A stretch of DNA of 64,000 nucleotides from Agrobacterium tumefaciens (GCF_000834635.1 NZ_JXQV01000003.1:1-64000); one strand, 5' to 3'. Shown: positions 1 through 8,331, numbered from the stretch's first letter. The notes: generated by a model from the sequence alone, not told the origin. Numbers and translations are program-made.

Positions 1-629
1 GATTTGTCGAGCAATTGTTGCAAACGATCAATGCCACTAATGTTGTGGATCTCCATATCAGCCTCCCCGCACCCCGCCTCGCTCTCGTGTGCGCCGGCAA
101 TGCCGCCGCGCCCCAAAATCTTCCAGACCACACCGCCAAGCTTGCGCACCTCTGCCGCCTCATTCGGGAATCGGCAGTCATCGACGACAATGCGGCCGCC
201 CGCTGCGATGATCTGATTGACGCGCCATACCCATAGCTCAATCCAGAACGATGGCCCTATGCAGGCGCGGCCCCATTGCGTGCCCAAGGTCTGCATAGCG
301 TGACGCGGCGTTGCGCCCTGAAGCCACTCGCATGGCTCCTCCTTTAGCTCCCCTTCAATCTGCGCTTCGCTCAGCCCAATCGCCCGCAGCATATCCTTAA
401 GTGGGCCTGCGAACTTCACCAGCTGATAGCCGTGCTTTTCGACAAGATACTTGCTGGCCGTGGACTTGCCGCTGCCAGCAAGGCCGGTGAGCGCAATGAC
501 GGGTGGCAGCATAGCTGTGCTGCCCTTCCCTATCGCTGCGCCTAGTGCGCGCAGCTCGACAGGAACGTTATCATTCGCCGGTACGGCTGTGAGGCAGCCG
601 GTGTCTTTGGATGTGATTTCAGCGTTCAT
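1..629 (-). CDS. Deoxynucleoside monophosphate kinase-like P-loop protein (3' end outside window)
   Basis: The frame is open from an ATG to the left edge, so about 209 residues are visible and the C-terminus is missing. A Walker A loop GLAGSGKST lies near residues 43-51, preceded by a short tail holding PANDN. Later segments (FAGPLKDML, LGTQWGR, VVDDCRFPNEA) match phage dNMP kinases, which phosphorylate nucleotides for DNA synthesis. It overlaps the preceding gene by 11 bases at the distal end of the leftward operon that begins near 3.7 kb. Kinase fold is seen in the motifs; substrate is inferred. A shikimate- or adenylate-kinase-like enzyme is the alternative. Confidence 0.75.
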   Translation of the reverse strand, partial: MNAEITSKDTGCLTAVPANDNVPVELRALGAAIGKGSTAMLPPVIALTGLAGSGKSTASKYLVEKHGYQLVKFAGPLKDMLRAIGLSEAQIEGELKEEPCEWLQGATPRHAMQTLGTQWGRACIGPSFWIELWVWRVNQIIAAGGRIVVDDCRFPNEAAEVRKLGGVVWKILGRGGIAGAHESEAGCGEADMEIHNISGIDRLQQLLDK

Positions 630-837
630 CTATCAACTCCTCAATGTGGTCTAAAAATCTGCAACGGGCTAATTCGGCAATAATCTCAGCATCGAAGTTT
701 GCACCTGCTTGATGAAGAGCCCTGAGGGAAGCGATCGACCTTTCGATGTAGCGGCGACGTTCGTGCCTACCCAGCGCAGAAAATGTCCGACCATCAAAAG
801 CAGCGTCGCTGGCCGCCATTATCAGTATCGGGCTCAT
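619..837 (-). CDS. Hypothetical phage protein, 72 aa
   Basis: Start chosen at the internal ATG (MSPILIMAAS), which overlaps the upstream stop as ATGA; the longer frame upstream merely shadows the neighbour. The protein is charged and mostly helical (ERRRYIERSIASLRALHQAG), without membrane segments. It sits in a tightly overlapping run of small genes between the HD phosphohydrolase and the dNMP kinase. No family recognised. Confidence 0.6.
   Translation of the reverse strand: MSPILIMAASDAAFDGRTFSALGRHERRRYIERSIASLRALHQAGANFDAEIIAELARCRFLDHIEELIDER
627..650 (-). promoter_or_regulatory. Conserved leader/RBS, copy 1
   Basis: Coding-strand form CCACATTGAGGAGTTGATAG directly before the dNMP kinase ATG. 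It is a weak copy of the leader described in the findings. Confidence 0.4.
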
Positions 838-1148
838 GCCTTCTCCTCGATCTTCTTGCCGATCAGGCCTTTCCTTGTAAGCGAAGCTTTGATCTCTTCG
901 TGTCGCTTCGGCTTCACGACCGGCTTGAACCGGCGCAGCGCAAACGGTGGATCCTCTTCGCCAAAATGCGGGCAAACACCGCGGCTGACGCCAGCCAGCC
1001 TTATGCCAACATATTCGCCGCCGAGATACGTGCGGCACATGCCCACCCACGTCGCTCGGTACACCTCCCCGGCACGAATGCCGAGGTATTGCTCTGGAAG
1101 GGTGGTGTCGTCGATGCAGACGACTTCGTCGCCGGGCTTGATGGTCAT
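834..1148 (-). CDS. Hypothetical phage protein, 104 aa
   Basis: Begins MTIKPGDEVVCIDD and has a beta-rich, SH3-like first half (GDEVVCID, AGEVYRATWVG) resembling small phage proteins that carry a KOW/SH3 barrel, followed by a basic tail (KPKRHEEIKASLTRKG). Its start overlaps the upstream stop by four bases and its stop overlaps the next start, so translation is coupled. No enzymatic motif is visible. Confidence 0.65.
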   Translation of the reverse strand: MTIKPGDEVVCIDDTTLPEQYLGIRAGEVYRATWVGMCRTYLGGEYVGIRLAGVSRGVCPHFGEEDPPFALRRFKPVVKPKRHEEIKASLTRKGLIGKKIEEKA

Positions 1149-1351
1149 GTGGCCTCCGTGCCAAATTCAAAGCTGACAACAGCATGAGGTTCGCCCGTTG
1201 CCCGTCGCAACCGGTATTGCATCTCCACGCGCAAGGCTTCCCACAAACGAGGTTCAAGACGCTTACCTGTATGGAGGTAGGCTGGGCCAGCCGCTATCTG
1301 GACGCTGGCGTTCTCGCCCATCTCCAGGAGTTTCTGCATTGGCAGTGTCAA
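1145..1351 (-). CDS. Hypothetical phage protein, 68 aa
   Basis: Short soluble protein starting MTLPMQKLLEMGEN, four-base overlaps with both neighbours. No family recognised; the coupling in an operon of nucleotide-metabolism genes is the only hint. Confidence 0.6.
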   Translation of the reverse strand: MTLPMQKLLEMGENASVQIAAGPAYLHTGKRLEPRLWEALRVEMQYRLRRATGEPHAVVSFEFGTEAT

Positions 1352-2067
1352 GCCGCCCTCCCCGCCATCAACGCCTCAAACGTCGCCATGAACTCTTGCT
1401 CCGCCTTCTCCGGTGACCAATATCGAAGCGTAACGCCGAGCGGATTGTTATGCCGCGCATGCCAAGGCATCGGCACCAGATTGACGAGCTCGTCGGCAAT
1501 GATGCGGTTGTCTGCATTGTGGACTTGGACCGGCAACTCGGCCGGCAGGCCAAACCGCGCCGCAATAGCCAGCCAGTTCTTTTGCTCGATGCCCTTGTAG
1601 TTCGTCAGGTAGGGCTTGAGCGGGCGCGGAATGTCCACGCAATACGCTTCTGGCGCATCGTGCAGAAGACCAGCCAAGGCCACCTCCGGCGCGCGTGTTG
1701 CGGCAAGGCTGCGAGCAATGAGGACGGAATGTTCTGCGACTGAGTAGAATCGCAGGCAGTGGCCCGCATATCGGCATTGCAGGCTGAGCGAATGCGCAAT
1801 GTCATCGATGTAGACTTCGTGCGGCTGGGGGTCGCAAGGCCAGTATTGGCGGCCGGTGTATGTCTGCATAAACGAGCCGACGCGGGGCAGACCCGCGTTC
1901 CAGTCTCGCTTTGGTGCCGGTTGCTTTGAGCCTAGCTCGTTGTCGTTTGCAGCAACGTACTTTTCGAGCGTGCCGAAGGTGGTGGTAGCAATGTCTGGCG
2001 CGATAAAGGTGTCTTCTGGCGGGTGGGCATCCCGATAGGTCTTGCCCGCGCAGTCTCTGGTGCTCAT
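1348..2067 (-). CDS. HD-domain phosphohydrolase, 239 aa
   Basis: Start placed at MSTRDCAGKT because a strong GAGGAGA box precedes it; the longer upstream frame is non-coding in character. The catalytic domain carries H103, H113 (AEHSV) and the HD pair H136-D137 (LLHDAPEAY), as in YfbR-like 5'-deoxynucleotidases and phage HD hydrolases. Residues 1-60 are a low-complexity extension that contains VAANDNE at 39-44. Likely role is hydrolysis of (deoxy)nucleotides to reshape pools, consistent with the dNMP kinase three genes downstream. Substrate is inferred, fold is well supported. Confidence 0.8.
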   Translation of the reverse strand: MSTRDCAGKTYRDAHPPEDTFIAPDIATTTFGTLEKYVAANDNELGSKQPAPKRDWNAGLPRVGSFMQTYTGRQYWPCDPQPHEVYIDDIAHSLSLQCRYAGHCLRFYSVAEHSVLIARSLAATRAPEVALAGLLHDAPEAYCVDIPRPLKPYLTNYKGIEQKNWLAIAARFGLPAELPVQVHNADNRIIADELVNLVPMPWHARHNNPLGVTLRYWSPEKAEQEFMATFEALMAGRAA

Positions 2068-2093
2068 ACAAGTCTCCTCACAAGGTGTGGTGG
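2065..2093 (-). promoter_or_regulatory. Conserved leader/RBS, copy 2
   Basis: On the coding strand CCACCACACCTTGTGAGGAG is followed by ACTTGT and the ATG of the HD protein. The CACCACAC tract and GAGGAGAC core are both intact. Confidence 0.55.
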
Positions 2094-2204
2094 TTGACCG
2101 CCAGTTGGTGGCTGGCGGGGTGGGGATTAGTGGGTATAACTCCTGTATTAGCCCATATATGAGGCCAATGGGCCATATGTTCACGGTAAGTTCACGGGGT
2201 GAGA

Positions 2205-2234
2205 TTGACCGTCAACCCGTAGGGTGTGCATATT
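2205..2234 (+). promoter_or_regulatory. Candidate rightward promoter
   Basis: TTGACC at 2205-2210 and CATATT at 2229-2234, spacer 18, upstream of a small + strand gene. The preceding stretch has the repeated word GTTCACGG and an imperfect palindrome around CCATATATGAGGCCAATGG. Confidence 0.4.
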
Positions 2235-2273
2235 GCCATTGTGGTGCCAGCGATTCTATTTCTGGAGCACCGA

Positions 2274-2423
2274 ATGAAGACCTTCCTTAAGTTCAGACAC
2301 GGTAAGACCGAGGGTGAAGCAAATAACACTCTTGGTATGTTGCTGCTGACCGTCATCGCCGTGACGTACCGGCTAGCGCCATTGATTGCGCTCGGCGCAG
2401 GTGGCTACTGGTATGTCCACTAA
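2274..2423 (+). CDS. Small single-span membrane protein, 49 aa
   Basis: ATG chosen because GGAG lies seven bases upstream. A basic N-terminus (MKTFLKFRHGKTEGEAN) precedes one hydrophobic span (MLLLTVIAVTYRLAPLIALGAG). It faces the opposite way to the genes on both sides and has its own candidate promoter, so it may be made in the lysogen. No family known to me. Confidence 0.5.
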   Translation: MKTFLKFRHGKTEGEANNTLGMLLLTVIAVTYRLAPLIALGAGGYWYVH

Positions 2424-2427
2424 CGGC

Positions 2428-3663
2428 TCATGCCACAGCCCTCACCGGCTCATTGTCATTCGCAGCATCCATCATCGCCACGCGGACGCGAGAAACCTCC
2501 CCATACTCCTTGTGGTAGCTGATCGACTGCATCGACCGGCCTGACAGGAAGCCAGAGCCAAAGTGCCACGCATCCTGCGGCGTTGGTGTTTGGTGCGATT
2601 CCGAAATAACCCCGCCACCCTCAGACGCAAACTTGCTCGAGTGGTGGATATGGAAGCCATGGATGAAGCGGTGACGAGTAGCACCCCAGTCCTCGGCGCG
2701 GCGATGAGCCATAATGCTGGCCATGTCCTTGAGTTTGACGGTGTGGCCATGCGTAGCGCCGATCATCACTTTGCCGAAGCGGAACCAGAAGAACAGCGAC
2801 GGATCGACGTCGACTGTTACGCGCGGTTCGTTGCGATACCAGGCCAGCAGGAAATACGCGACAGCGACAGATGCGTGCTCATCGTGGTTGCCGGGAAGAA
2901 TCCGAACCGTCACCTGCCCGTGTCGGCGGAGGCTGGCGTCGATAGCTCTCACGACAAGACGACAAGCGGTCATCAATACCTTCTGATACCTGCCATCGAC
3001 CTGCAAAGCGTTACCAGACCGCGCCGTCTTGTTCTCGTTATTATCCGAGTGGAGCAGATCCCCACCACCTAAAACAATCGCATTGGCCGAAGGTGGTGTG
3101 CGCGCAATCAGATCTTCAATCGCCGAACCAATGACGCTCTCCGCAATCTTCAAATCCCAGTTGGTGTCGGTTTCGCGATGCCATGAAAAAAGGCCGATGT
3201 GCCAGTCGGCGAGCGGCGTCAGCGTCAGCAGGTCATCGTAAACCTGCGCCGGTGCGGCGACAGGTTCGGCAGGGGCGACGTCATTGAACGCTTCTTTCAG
3301 GATGGCGGCGATATCCACCGGGGAATGCTCCACAGCCGTTTTCTGCCATTGCTGAATAACGCGCCCCTCAGCATCGACGAGGGCCGACACGCCTTTGACC
3401 ACATGACCAGCCGGGACTTTGAAACGATCACCGCGCTCAGGCGCTTGCTGGATAAACGTGCCACTCGGCGTGTTGCTGATGCGGCTGATGCGAAATCCAG
3501 GCAGCACTGGTTCAGTGCCAAGCAGGCCAGCCTCGGCCGCGCGCTTGATGCTCTCAGCAAGAGCGGACTTGCCGATACCAAGCGCGGCGGCAGCCTTCAC
3601 GAGCGTGCCGTGCTCTCGGTAGGCGTCGGATCTTCGACGTAGTTCTTCGGTGGGCAGTTTCAT
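2428..3663 (-). CDS. HTH plus calcineurin-like metallophosphoesterase, 411 aa
   Basis: Residues 1-45 form a helix-turn-helix (VKAAAALGIGKSALAESIKR). The metallophosphoesterase core follows with D153-x-H155 (DWHIG), GGGD202, GNH260D261, HGH near 305-307 and HIHH near 338-341, so all metal ligands are present. The C-terminus is DAANDNEPVRAVA. Such fusions are common in Rhizobiales phages and are often called DNA repair exonuclease-like; the substrate is unknown. It is the first gene of the left-end operon, behind a TTGACA promoter that overlaps a repressor palindrome. Confidence 0.82.
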   Translation of the reverse strand: MKLPTEELRRRSDAYREHGTLVKAAAALGIGKSALAESIKRAAEAGLLGTEPVLPGFRISRISNTPSGTFIQQAPERGDRFKVPAGHVVKGVSALVDAEGRVIQQWQKTAVEHSPVDIAAILKEAFNDVAPAEPVAAPAQVYDDLLTLTPLADWHIGLFSWHRETDTNWDLKIAESVIGSAIEDLIARTPPSANAIVLGGGDLLHSDNNENKTARSGNALQVDGRYQKVLMTACRLVVRAIDASLRRHGQVTVRILPGNHDEHASVAVAYFLLAWYRNEPRVTVDVDPSLFFWFRFGKVMIGATHGHTVKLKDMASIMAHRRAEDWGATRHRFIHGFHIHHSSKFASEGGGVISESHQTPTPQDAWHFGSGFLSGRSMQSISYHKEYGEVSRVRVAMMDAANDNEPVRAVA

Positions 3664-3683
3664 GTAGTCCCCTCGTGGTGGTG
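3661..3683 (-). promoter_or_regulatory. Conserved leader/RBS, copy 3
   Basis: Coding strand CACCACGAGGGGACTAC then ATG of the phosphoesterase; one base differs in the purine box. Confidence 0.5.
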
Positions 3684-3719
3684 AAGCCTTGGTAAGGCAG
3701 GCTGGTGAGGCAAGATATG

Positions 3720-3748
3720 ACGCTATAATTCTTTTACAAATTTGTCAA
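3720..3748 (-). promoter_or_regulatory. Early leftward promoter with ACAAATTTGT operator
   Basis: On the minus strand TTGACA (3748-3743), 17-base spacer and TAGCGT (3725-3720). The ten-base palindrome ACAAATTTGT at 3736-3745 overlaps the -35 box and spacer, so a bound repressor would block polymerase. The same arrangement, with the same -10 word, is found at 44.9 kb. Confidence 0.7.
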
Positions 3749-3774
3749 GGTTTTTGGATTTTTCAGAATCCAGA

Positions 3775-3803
3775 TTGACTCTTTCCACACCCAGAACATA
3801 ATA
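3775..3803 (+). promoter_or_regulatory. Candidate rightward promoter for the SRAP cluster
   Basis: TTGACT at 3775-3780 and CATAAT at 3797-3802, spacer 16. Transcription would begin close to the ATG at 3809, so the first gene may be read from a leaderless or nearly leaderless message. Confidence 0.45.
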
Positions 3804-3808
3804 GGAAC

Positions 3809-4117
3809 ATGCTGAGAAGAGAGATAAACAAAAAGTTTGATGAATGGTGGGAAACGCAAAGCGAATTCGCTGCAGGAGACCGCCATAAAGCGCGGCTTGT
3901 GTTCGCCGCTGCATGCTCTCATGTCGTGAAGCCGCAGAGCTATAGATTTCAAGCCGGACGCTGGATCGTTACCGTTCAAGCACGAACAGAAGACGACGCC
4001 AAAGCCATGGCACTCGCGAAGCTTAACGAGCGTGCGCGAAAGTTTATGGCCAAGACGCCACCGGGCGGTTGGGGACTTCGAAGGATAGATGGAGATGGAA
4101 TTGCGCCCTCAACTTGA
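3809..4117 (+). CDS. Hypothetical protein, 102 aa
   Basis: Starts MLRREINKKFDEWWE with AGGA four bases before the ATG. An alpha/beta pattern with a basic helix-rich end (KLNERARKFMAKTPPGGWGLRR); no membrane segment or recognised domain. First of six tightly packed + strand genes that end with a terminator near 5.8 kb and include an SRAP protein. Confidence 0.6.
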   Translation: MLRREINKKFDEWWETQSEFAAGDRHKARLVFAAACSHVVKPQSYRFQAGRWIVTVQARTEDDAKAMALAKLNERARKFMAKTPPGGWGLRRIDGDGIAPST

Positions 4118-4301
4118 AAAGCCAGAAGCCGACCCAGTCGAGCACATTATAGAGTGGCACGACGGCAATGAGCGCAATGCGATAAGGACGTTGCTGGACG
4201 ACGTGCAGTTCCTGCGCGGGCAGCTTGCTATGGCGACGCTCGCAATGGGCAAGGGATATACGAGGGGGTGGGTTCCGAGCGAGGACCGCGATGCCGTCTG
4301 A
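4089..4301 (+). CDS. Hypothetical protein, 70 aa
   Basis: Acidic helical protein (MEMELRPQLEKPEADPVEHI) that overlaps the end of the gene before it and the start of the one after it; GAAGGATAG precedes the ATG. Function unknown. Confidence 0.55.
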   Translation: MEMELRPQLEKPEADPVEHIIEWHDGNERNAIRTLLDDVQFLRGQLAMATLAMGKGYTRGWVPSEDRDAV

Positions 4302-4761
4302 AAGCTTCCCTACGCTTACGTCGCTCAAGGATGACTTGATCTACGTGATGTGTCTTGATTGCGAGCTGCTGAAACGGCTGGACTACGACGGTCTGTTTGG
4401 CATGTACGAGGACGCAGAACTATTCTCGCTGCCTGGCCGCATTGCCAAGGACATCATTCAATGCGGGAAAAACGTCAAAGGATATCACGACAGGTGCAGG
4501 CTTAGAATTTATCAAGGCCATGAGACAAAGAAGATCAAGTTTGAAAAGCAAGCCTCACCGCGCCTGGAATATCTTTGCAGCTGGGAAATCGTGGTCGGCA
4601 AATGCCGTTATTGCGGACACGTCTCCAATTTGGAACGTTGGCGCGTCAGCAAGGTTACAAAGCCGGGAATGACCCTGGACGACCTGAAGAAGCTTCTTCG
4701 CTGCAAAAAGTGCAATCGCAAGGGTGATGTCGAATTGACACTAGCCAAACTGCCGAGGTGA
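4291..4761 (+). CDS. Hypothetical zinc-ribbon-like protein, 156 aa
   Basis: Start set at MPSESFPTLTS, where it overlaps the previous stop. Two cysteine pairs, CRYC near residue 105 and CKKC near 141, form a likely zinc ribbon in the C-terminal half; two more cysteines occur in MCLDCELL. The combination suggests nucleic-acid binding. Ends three bases before the SRAP gene. Confidence 0.6.
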   Translation: MPSESFPTLTSLKDDLIYVMCLDCELLKRLDYDGLFGMYEDAELFSLPGRIAKDIIQCGKNVKGYHDRCRLRIYQGHETKKIKFEKQASPRLEYLCSWEIVVGKCRYCGHVSNLERWRVSKVTKPGMTLDDLKKLLRCKKCNRKGDVELTLAKLPR

Positions 4762-4764
4762 CGC

Positions 4765-5424
4765 ATGTGTAATCTGTACCAGGTCCGCACCAATCAGGAA
4801 GCCATGCGCGACATCGCAGGCATAATGAGCGAGCGGCTCAACCTTCAGCCTGACATCGAGGTCTATCCTGACCGGCCTGCCCCCGTCGTGCGAAACAAAG
4901 ATGGTGCCCGCGAGCTCGTGGAGTTGACATGGGGCATGCCGACGCCACCCAACATTCTTGGCGACAAGCCAGACACCGGCGTCACCAATATCCGAAACGT
5001 CACCTCGCCGCATTGGCGCCGGTGGCTAAAGGTGGAGAACAGGTGCGTCGTACCTTGGACGCGATTTTGCGAATGGGAGGATACCAAGCCCCGAAAAACC
5101 AAACGCTGGTTCGCCATCAACGAGGCAGAGCCCCTCGCATTTTTCGCCGGCGTCTGGACCGAATGGAGTGGCACAAGGGGATCGATGAAGAACCCACGCG
5201 AAGGCCAGCACGAGCTGTTTGCGTTTCTGACGACAGAGCCGAACTCCGTCGTGAAGCCGATCCACCCAAAGGCGATGCCGGTCCTGCTGACGACGAAGGA
5301 AGAAGTCGATGTCTGGATGAGCGCGCCTTGGGATGAGGCGAAAGAGCTCCAGCGACCACTGCCAGATGAAAAGATGATCCTGCTGCCGATCGAAGATCAA
5401 CAGTCGCAAGGTTCGCTTCTGTGA
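4765..5424 (+). CDS. SOS response-associated peptidase (SRAP/HMCES/YedK family), 219 aa
   Basis: The signature residues are present: catalytic Cys2 exposed after Met removal (MCNLYQ), N75 and R77 in TNIRN, E103 in FCEWE and H167 in IHPKAMP. Family members form a stable crosslink between Cys2 and abasic sites in single-stranded DNA, shielding them from cleavage and error-prone repair. Length matches the bacterial family. A phage copy could protect replicating or incoming DNA, or counter host uracil- or base-excision defences. It is the fourth gene of a small + strand operon and its stop overlaps the next start (GTGA). Confidence 0.88.
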   Translation: MCNLYQVRTNQEAMRDIAGIMSERLNLQPDIEVYPDRPAPVVRNKDGARELVELTWGMPTPPNILGDKPDTGVTNIRNVTSPHWRRWLKVENRCVVPWTRFCEWEDTKPRKTKRWFAINEAEPLAFFAGVWTEWSGTRGSMKNPREGQHELFAFLTTEPNSVVKPIHPKAMPVLLTTKEEVDVWMSAPWDEAKELQRPLPDEKMILLPIEDQQSQGSLL

Positions 5425-5585
5425 GCGACACCACCAAAACCAGCGACGGCATCCACGTGAACCACTATTGCTGCCTGCCTGACTGCAAAAAGTGGGGCGG
5501 TTTTGGATTTGCTCAAAACAAGGTAGATCCGGTGAAATGGTGGTGCTGGGAGCACTATCCGTATAAGGAGCCTACCCGGAAATGA
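5421..5585 (+). CDS. Small Cys/Trp-rich protein, 54 aa
   Basis: GTG start overlaps the SRAP stop by four bases and AAGG lies nine bases before it; its stop overlaps the next ATG. The sequence has [15 protein letters not shown] and WWCWEHYP, so cysteines and a histidine that may bind a metal. Small proteins of this kind are frequent in alphaproteobacterial phages. Function unknown. Confidence 0.6.
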   Translation: MSDTTKTSDGIHVNHYCCLPDCKKWGGFGFAQNKVDPVKWWCWEHYPYKEPTRK

Positions 5586-5797
5586 AAACTCTCCATGATC
5601 GTCAGAAACATTATGAGGAACAACTCAGCGCAGCCCTTCGCCAGTTCAATGACGCCATCCGCGACGCACACAAGTCTTACCTCGATGTCGACATCAGCTT
5701 CCTGACGATGCACACGCAGCGCGGGCCGATGGTGCAGGTCAACCTACGGACCTTTCCCCTAGATGGCCCGCCGCCTGTGCTGAAGGTGGTGAAATGA
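5582..5797 (+). CDS. Hypothetical protein, 71 aa
   Basis: Last gene of the SRAP cluster, coupled to the preceding gene by an ATGA overlap. Helical first half ([19 protein letters not shown]), then strands (VDISFLTMHTQRG). No family recognised. Confidence 0.55.
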   Translation: MKTLHDRQKHYEEQLSAALRQFNDAIRDAHKSYLDVDISFLTMHTQRGPMVQVNLRTFPLDGPPPVLKVVK

Positions 5798-5831
5798 AAA
5801 ACCCCGCCCACCTTTCGGCAAGCGGGGCTTT
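5798..5831 (+). terminator. Rho-independent terminator
   Basis: CCCCGC and GCGGGG separated by fourteen bases and followed by CTTT, right after the last gene of the SRAP cluster. Confidence 0.6.
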
Positions 5832-6026
5832 GGTGTCTCAAGCCACGGCACGCGCAATCAAGTGCAGGGGTGCGCCACAGAGCCGCCTTGATTGTTGGTT
5901 GTTGCGATTTATAGATGCCGATGCGTTTCTCGGATTGATTGAGTTCGAGGTGCGTATAAAACAACTAAATTAATTGCCGCGAATATAATTCTAATGATAT
6001 GCCTCCGACGTTCAAAGGGGGCAAGA

Positions 6027-7019
6027 ATGGACCGTTCGGATACGCAGCGCCACTGGTTAGAATACTTGGACGGCTGGAGAGGTTTAGCCGTTATCTTCGT
6101 CATTTTTTCCCACTTTGGGGGCATATTTCTAATTAACTCGGGCCGTCTCGGGGTCGAATTATTCTTTGTTTTAAGTGGTCGCCTGATGGGTGAAATTCTA
6201 TTCGAGAAAAAACAAGAATTCATACCGTTCATAAAGCGCCGAATTTTTCGTGTCTGGCCCGCACTCGTCGTGTTTCTGTTGGTTTCGACCGCAGTTCTTT
6301 GGTTCTTCCCGGAGAAGAGCGTTACTACCCCACAGGTACTGGGAGCTATAACATTTACCTCCAATTACGTTTCGATTTACTTCGACAGGGTCAGAGCTTG
6401 GGATCACCTCTGGTCCCTCGCCATTGAGGAATGGACCTATCTCCTACTGGGCGCAATTGCAGTTTTCACGTCGAGAATTTTCACCAAGGCGATTCCTTTT
6501 CTCGTAGTCGTGATGGTCGGATGCATGGTGAATGGCGCATTGCAATCGTACTCCGGTTTTGACTACTACGAAGTATATTGGCGCACCGACGTGCGAATGG
6601 CATCGATCCCTGCGGGAACGATTGCATACCTCACTCTGTCCAAACTTACCGTTTCGCCGTACGTCCCGTTGGCGCTGGGGGTAGCTGGCGTTTTGCTGAA
6701 TTTCATGGTGTTCCCTGACCCAGTCAAATACTCGGTTGGCACATTGTGCCTGGCTGGATGCATCGCTACCCTTCCGAGGGCGCCAGAATGGGCGAGATCT
6801 ATTCTCTCGTGGATGCCTCTCCGGTTTGTTGGGTTCATTTCCTTCTCGCTATATCTTTGGCAACAGCTGTTTTATGCATTCTTGGGCGACGCACCTCGAT
6901 TGGTGTTAGTCGGAGCCGCATTCGTCGTCGCTGCCGCCAGCTATTATTGGATAGAGCAACCCGCGCGTCGGTACTTGAACACTCGCTGGGGCAAACGCAC
7001 AACTTTCGCCCCAGCGTAG
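6027..7019 (+). CDS. Acyltransferase family 3 (O-antigen-type acetylase), 330 aa
   Basis: The ATG follows AGGGGG at a good distance. The protein begins HWLEYLDGWRGLAVIFVIFSH, with the RG-L and FSH features of acyltransferase-3 proteins (OafA, Oac, NodX), and has about nine hydrophobic spans. SLAIEEWTYLL is the usual W-S-L-x-x-E-x-x-Y motif. These membrane enzymes move acetyl or similar groups onto lipopolysaccharide or other glycans. Its place alone on the + strand beside the tail-tip end of the late genes fits serotype conversion that blocks superinfection. Base composition is more AT-rich than the flanks, suggesting a separate origin. Confidence 0.85.
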   Translation: MDRSDTQRHWLEYLDGWRGLAVIFVIFSHFGGIFLINSGRLGVELFFVLSGRLMGEILFEKKQEFIPFIKRRIFRVWPALVVFLLVSTAVLWFFPEKSVTTPQVLGAITFTSNYVSIYFDRVRAWDHLWSLAIEEWTYLLLGAIAVFTSRIFTKAIPFLVVVMVGCMVNGALQSYSGFDYYEVYWRTDVRMASIPAGTIAYLTLSKLTVSPYVPLALGVAGVLLNFMVFPDPVKYSVGTLCLAGCIATLPRAPEWARSILSWMPLRFVGFISFSLYLWQQLFYAFLGDAPRLVLVGAAFVVAAASYYWIEQPARRYLNTRWGKRTTFAPA

Positions 7020-7044
7020 CTATGGTAAAATTCCGAGCATAAGA

Positions 7045-8331
7045 TCACCAGGTCAAGAACGAGCCAAGCTGGGATTGTAGCGCCACGCCAGCTTCTTGAT
7101 GCCTAACAGTCGTTGGGTGCGTGCCGTCTGATGTGGACCAGTTGGCGGTTCCGTTGACTTTCCAGTAGCCTAGGTTGCTGGCGTCTTCCCATGAAGAAGA
7201 TGTATCTACGACAGTCATCCCCAATGAGGCAGCACCGGCATGGAACGCGGTTCTGAAGGCTGCGAACCCGGAACGAGGTGTTTGATTGGCGATAGTGGCA
7301 TAAGCGTCTGTGGTGTCAGTCTTAACTACCATGCCAAGCAAGGCACGGCGCTCGACACCCGCCGCAATAATGAGATCATTCACCGTGCTTAGTGACGCCA
7401 AGGCAGTGTTGACAGGAACGCCGTTTGTAAAGTCGTTGCCACCAAACCCTAGAAGAATGCTGTTCGCGTATTTGAGATATGTCAGGCGCTTTGAGCCCGA
7501 AGCAAGGAAGGTGCTGAGAGATTCCCCGCGCTTCGCCCCTATGAGGAACGCGTGCTTGGTCCCACCGGAAGGGTTTAGACCCCGACGAATGTACCCGCCG
7601 CCTGCTGTGCCGTCACCAGAACTGTCCTGCTGACCACGCTCGACACTTGCGCCGATGCAATAGATTGCAGTTGCCGCGTTGAGTTGCTGACCCACCAAGA
7701 CAAACGGTAGATCGAAAACACTCGATTGCGCAGTCCAGCCGCCGGTTGCTGTTTTTACACCCGGCACTCCGATCCCAGCATTCGTTCCAGCAACTGCAAA
7801 ATGTGCGCTGTCTCCAGTCGTTCCCGTGCCGGGGGCAGAGTCAAACACTGGAAGTGCGCCAACAGCGTACTCGCGGGCAATGACCAAATAACATGTTGTC
7901 CCAGCCGCAACGTCAGGATGACCAGTAGCAACCCCGCTTTCCACGCTAGCCGATCCGCTTGGGATTGCTCCAGATGCTGCGCCGCCCCAATTGAATGGAT
8001 AGGCTACACCGCCCACCTCGAAGTGAGATTCGGCTGTGTATCCGTCCGTGACAGTTTCTACACCGCTGTCAGGAACGCCGTAAGCCCCAAGCACAAGCTT
8101 GAGAGTTCCTGCCTTGATGCCGCCCTGTCCGGCGAACACCTGCTTTCGGAATCGTTGCTTCACATTCGCAGATGTGCGGGCCACACCAATTGTGTTTGAA
8201 GCAGTTTCGCCTCTTGTGGTTACAACAACGTCTTTTGCGGGGGCTCCACCCCCCGGAGTGACCAGCCCCGCCACCCCGCGCGTCATCAGCGGCGAAAACA
8301 GCCCACTGCTAATTTTCTGACGATTAAGCAC
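7045..8331 (-). CDS. SGNH-like virion-associated hydrolase/adhesin, 428 aa
   Basis: GTG start at the end of the preceding gene, with CGGAG seven bases upstream. The middle contains a GAS motif with CIGASVERG, then LLGFGGNDFTNG, and the end has DGTHPTTVRHQEAG; these resemble the SGNH hydrolase blocks (GxS, GxND, DxxH). The N-terminal 200 residues are Gly/Ser/Ala-rich and beta-like. Such proteins occur as the last structural gene of Rhizobium phages and may deacetylate surface polysaccharide. The nearby acyltransferase makes an acetyl-adding versus acetyl-removing pairing conceivable. Enzymatic role is inferred. Confidence 0.6.
   Translation of the reverse strand: MLNRQKISSGLFSPLMTRGVAGLVTPGGGAPAKDVVVTTRGETASNTIGVARTSANVKQRFRKQVFAGQGGIKAGTLKLVLGAYGVPDSGVETVTDGYTAESHFEVGGVAYPFNWGGAASGAIPSGSASVESGVATGHPDVAAGTTCYLVIAREYAVGALPVFDSAPGTGTTGDSAHFAVAGTNAGIGVPGVKTATGGWTAQSSVFDLPFVLVGQQLNAATAIYCIGASVERGQQDSSGDGTAGGGYIRRGLNPSGGTKHAFLIGAKRGESLSTFLASGSKRLTYLKYANSILLGFGGNDFTNGVPVNTALASLSTVNDLIIAAGVERRALLGMVVKTDTTDAYATIANQTPRSGFAAFRTAFHAGAASLGMTVVDTSSSWEDASNLGYWKVNGTANWSTSDGTHPTTVRHQEAGVALQSQLGSFLTW

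Noticed and set aside
1..600. Short + strand frames at the left edge
   Set aside because: They are shadows of the dNMP kinase gene that runs off the window on the other strand.
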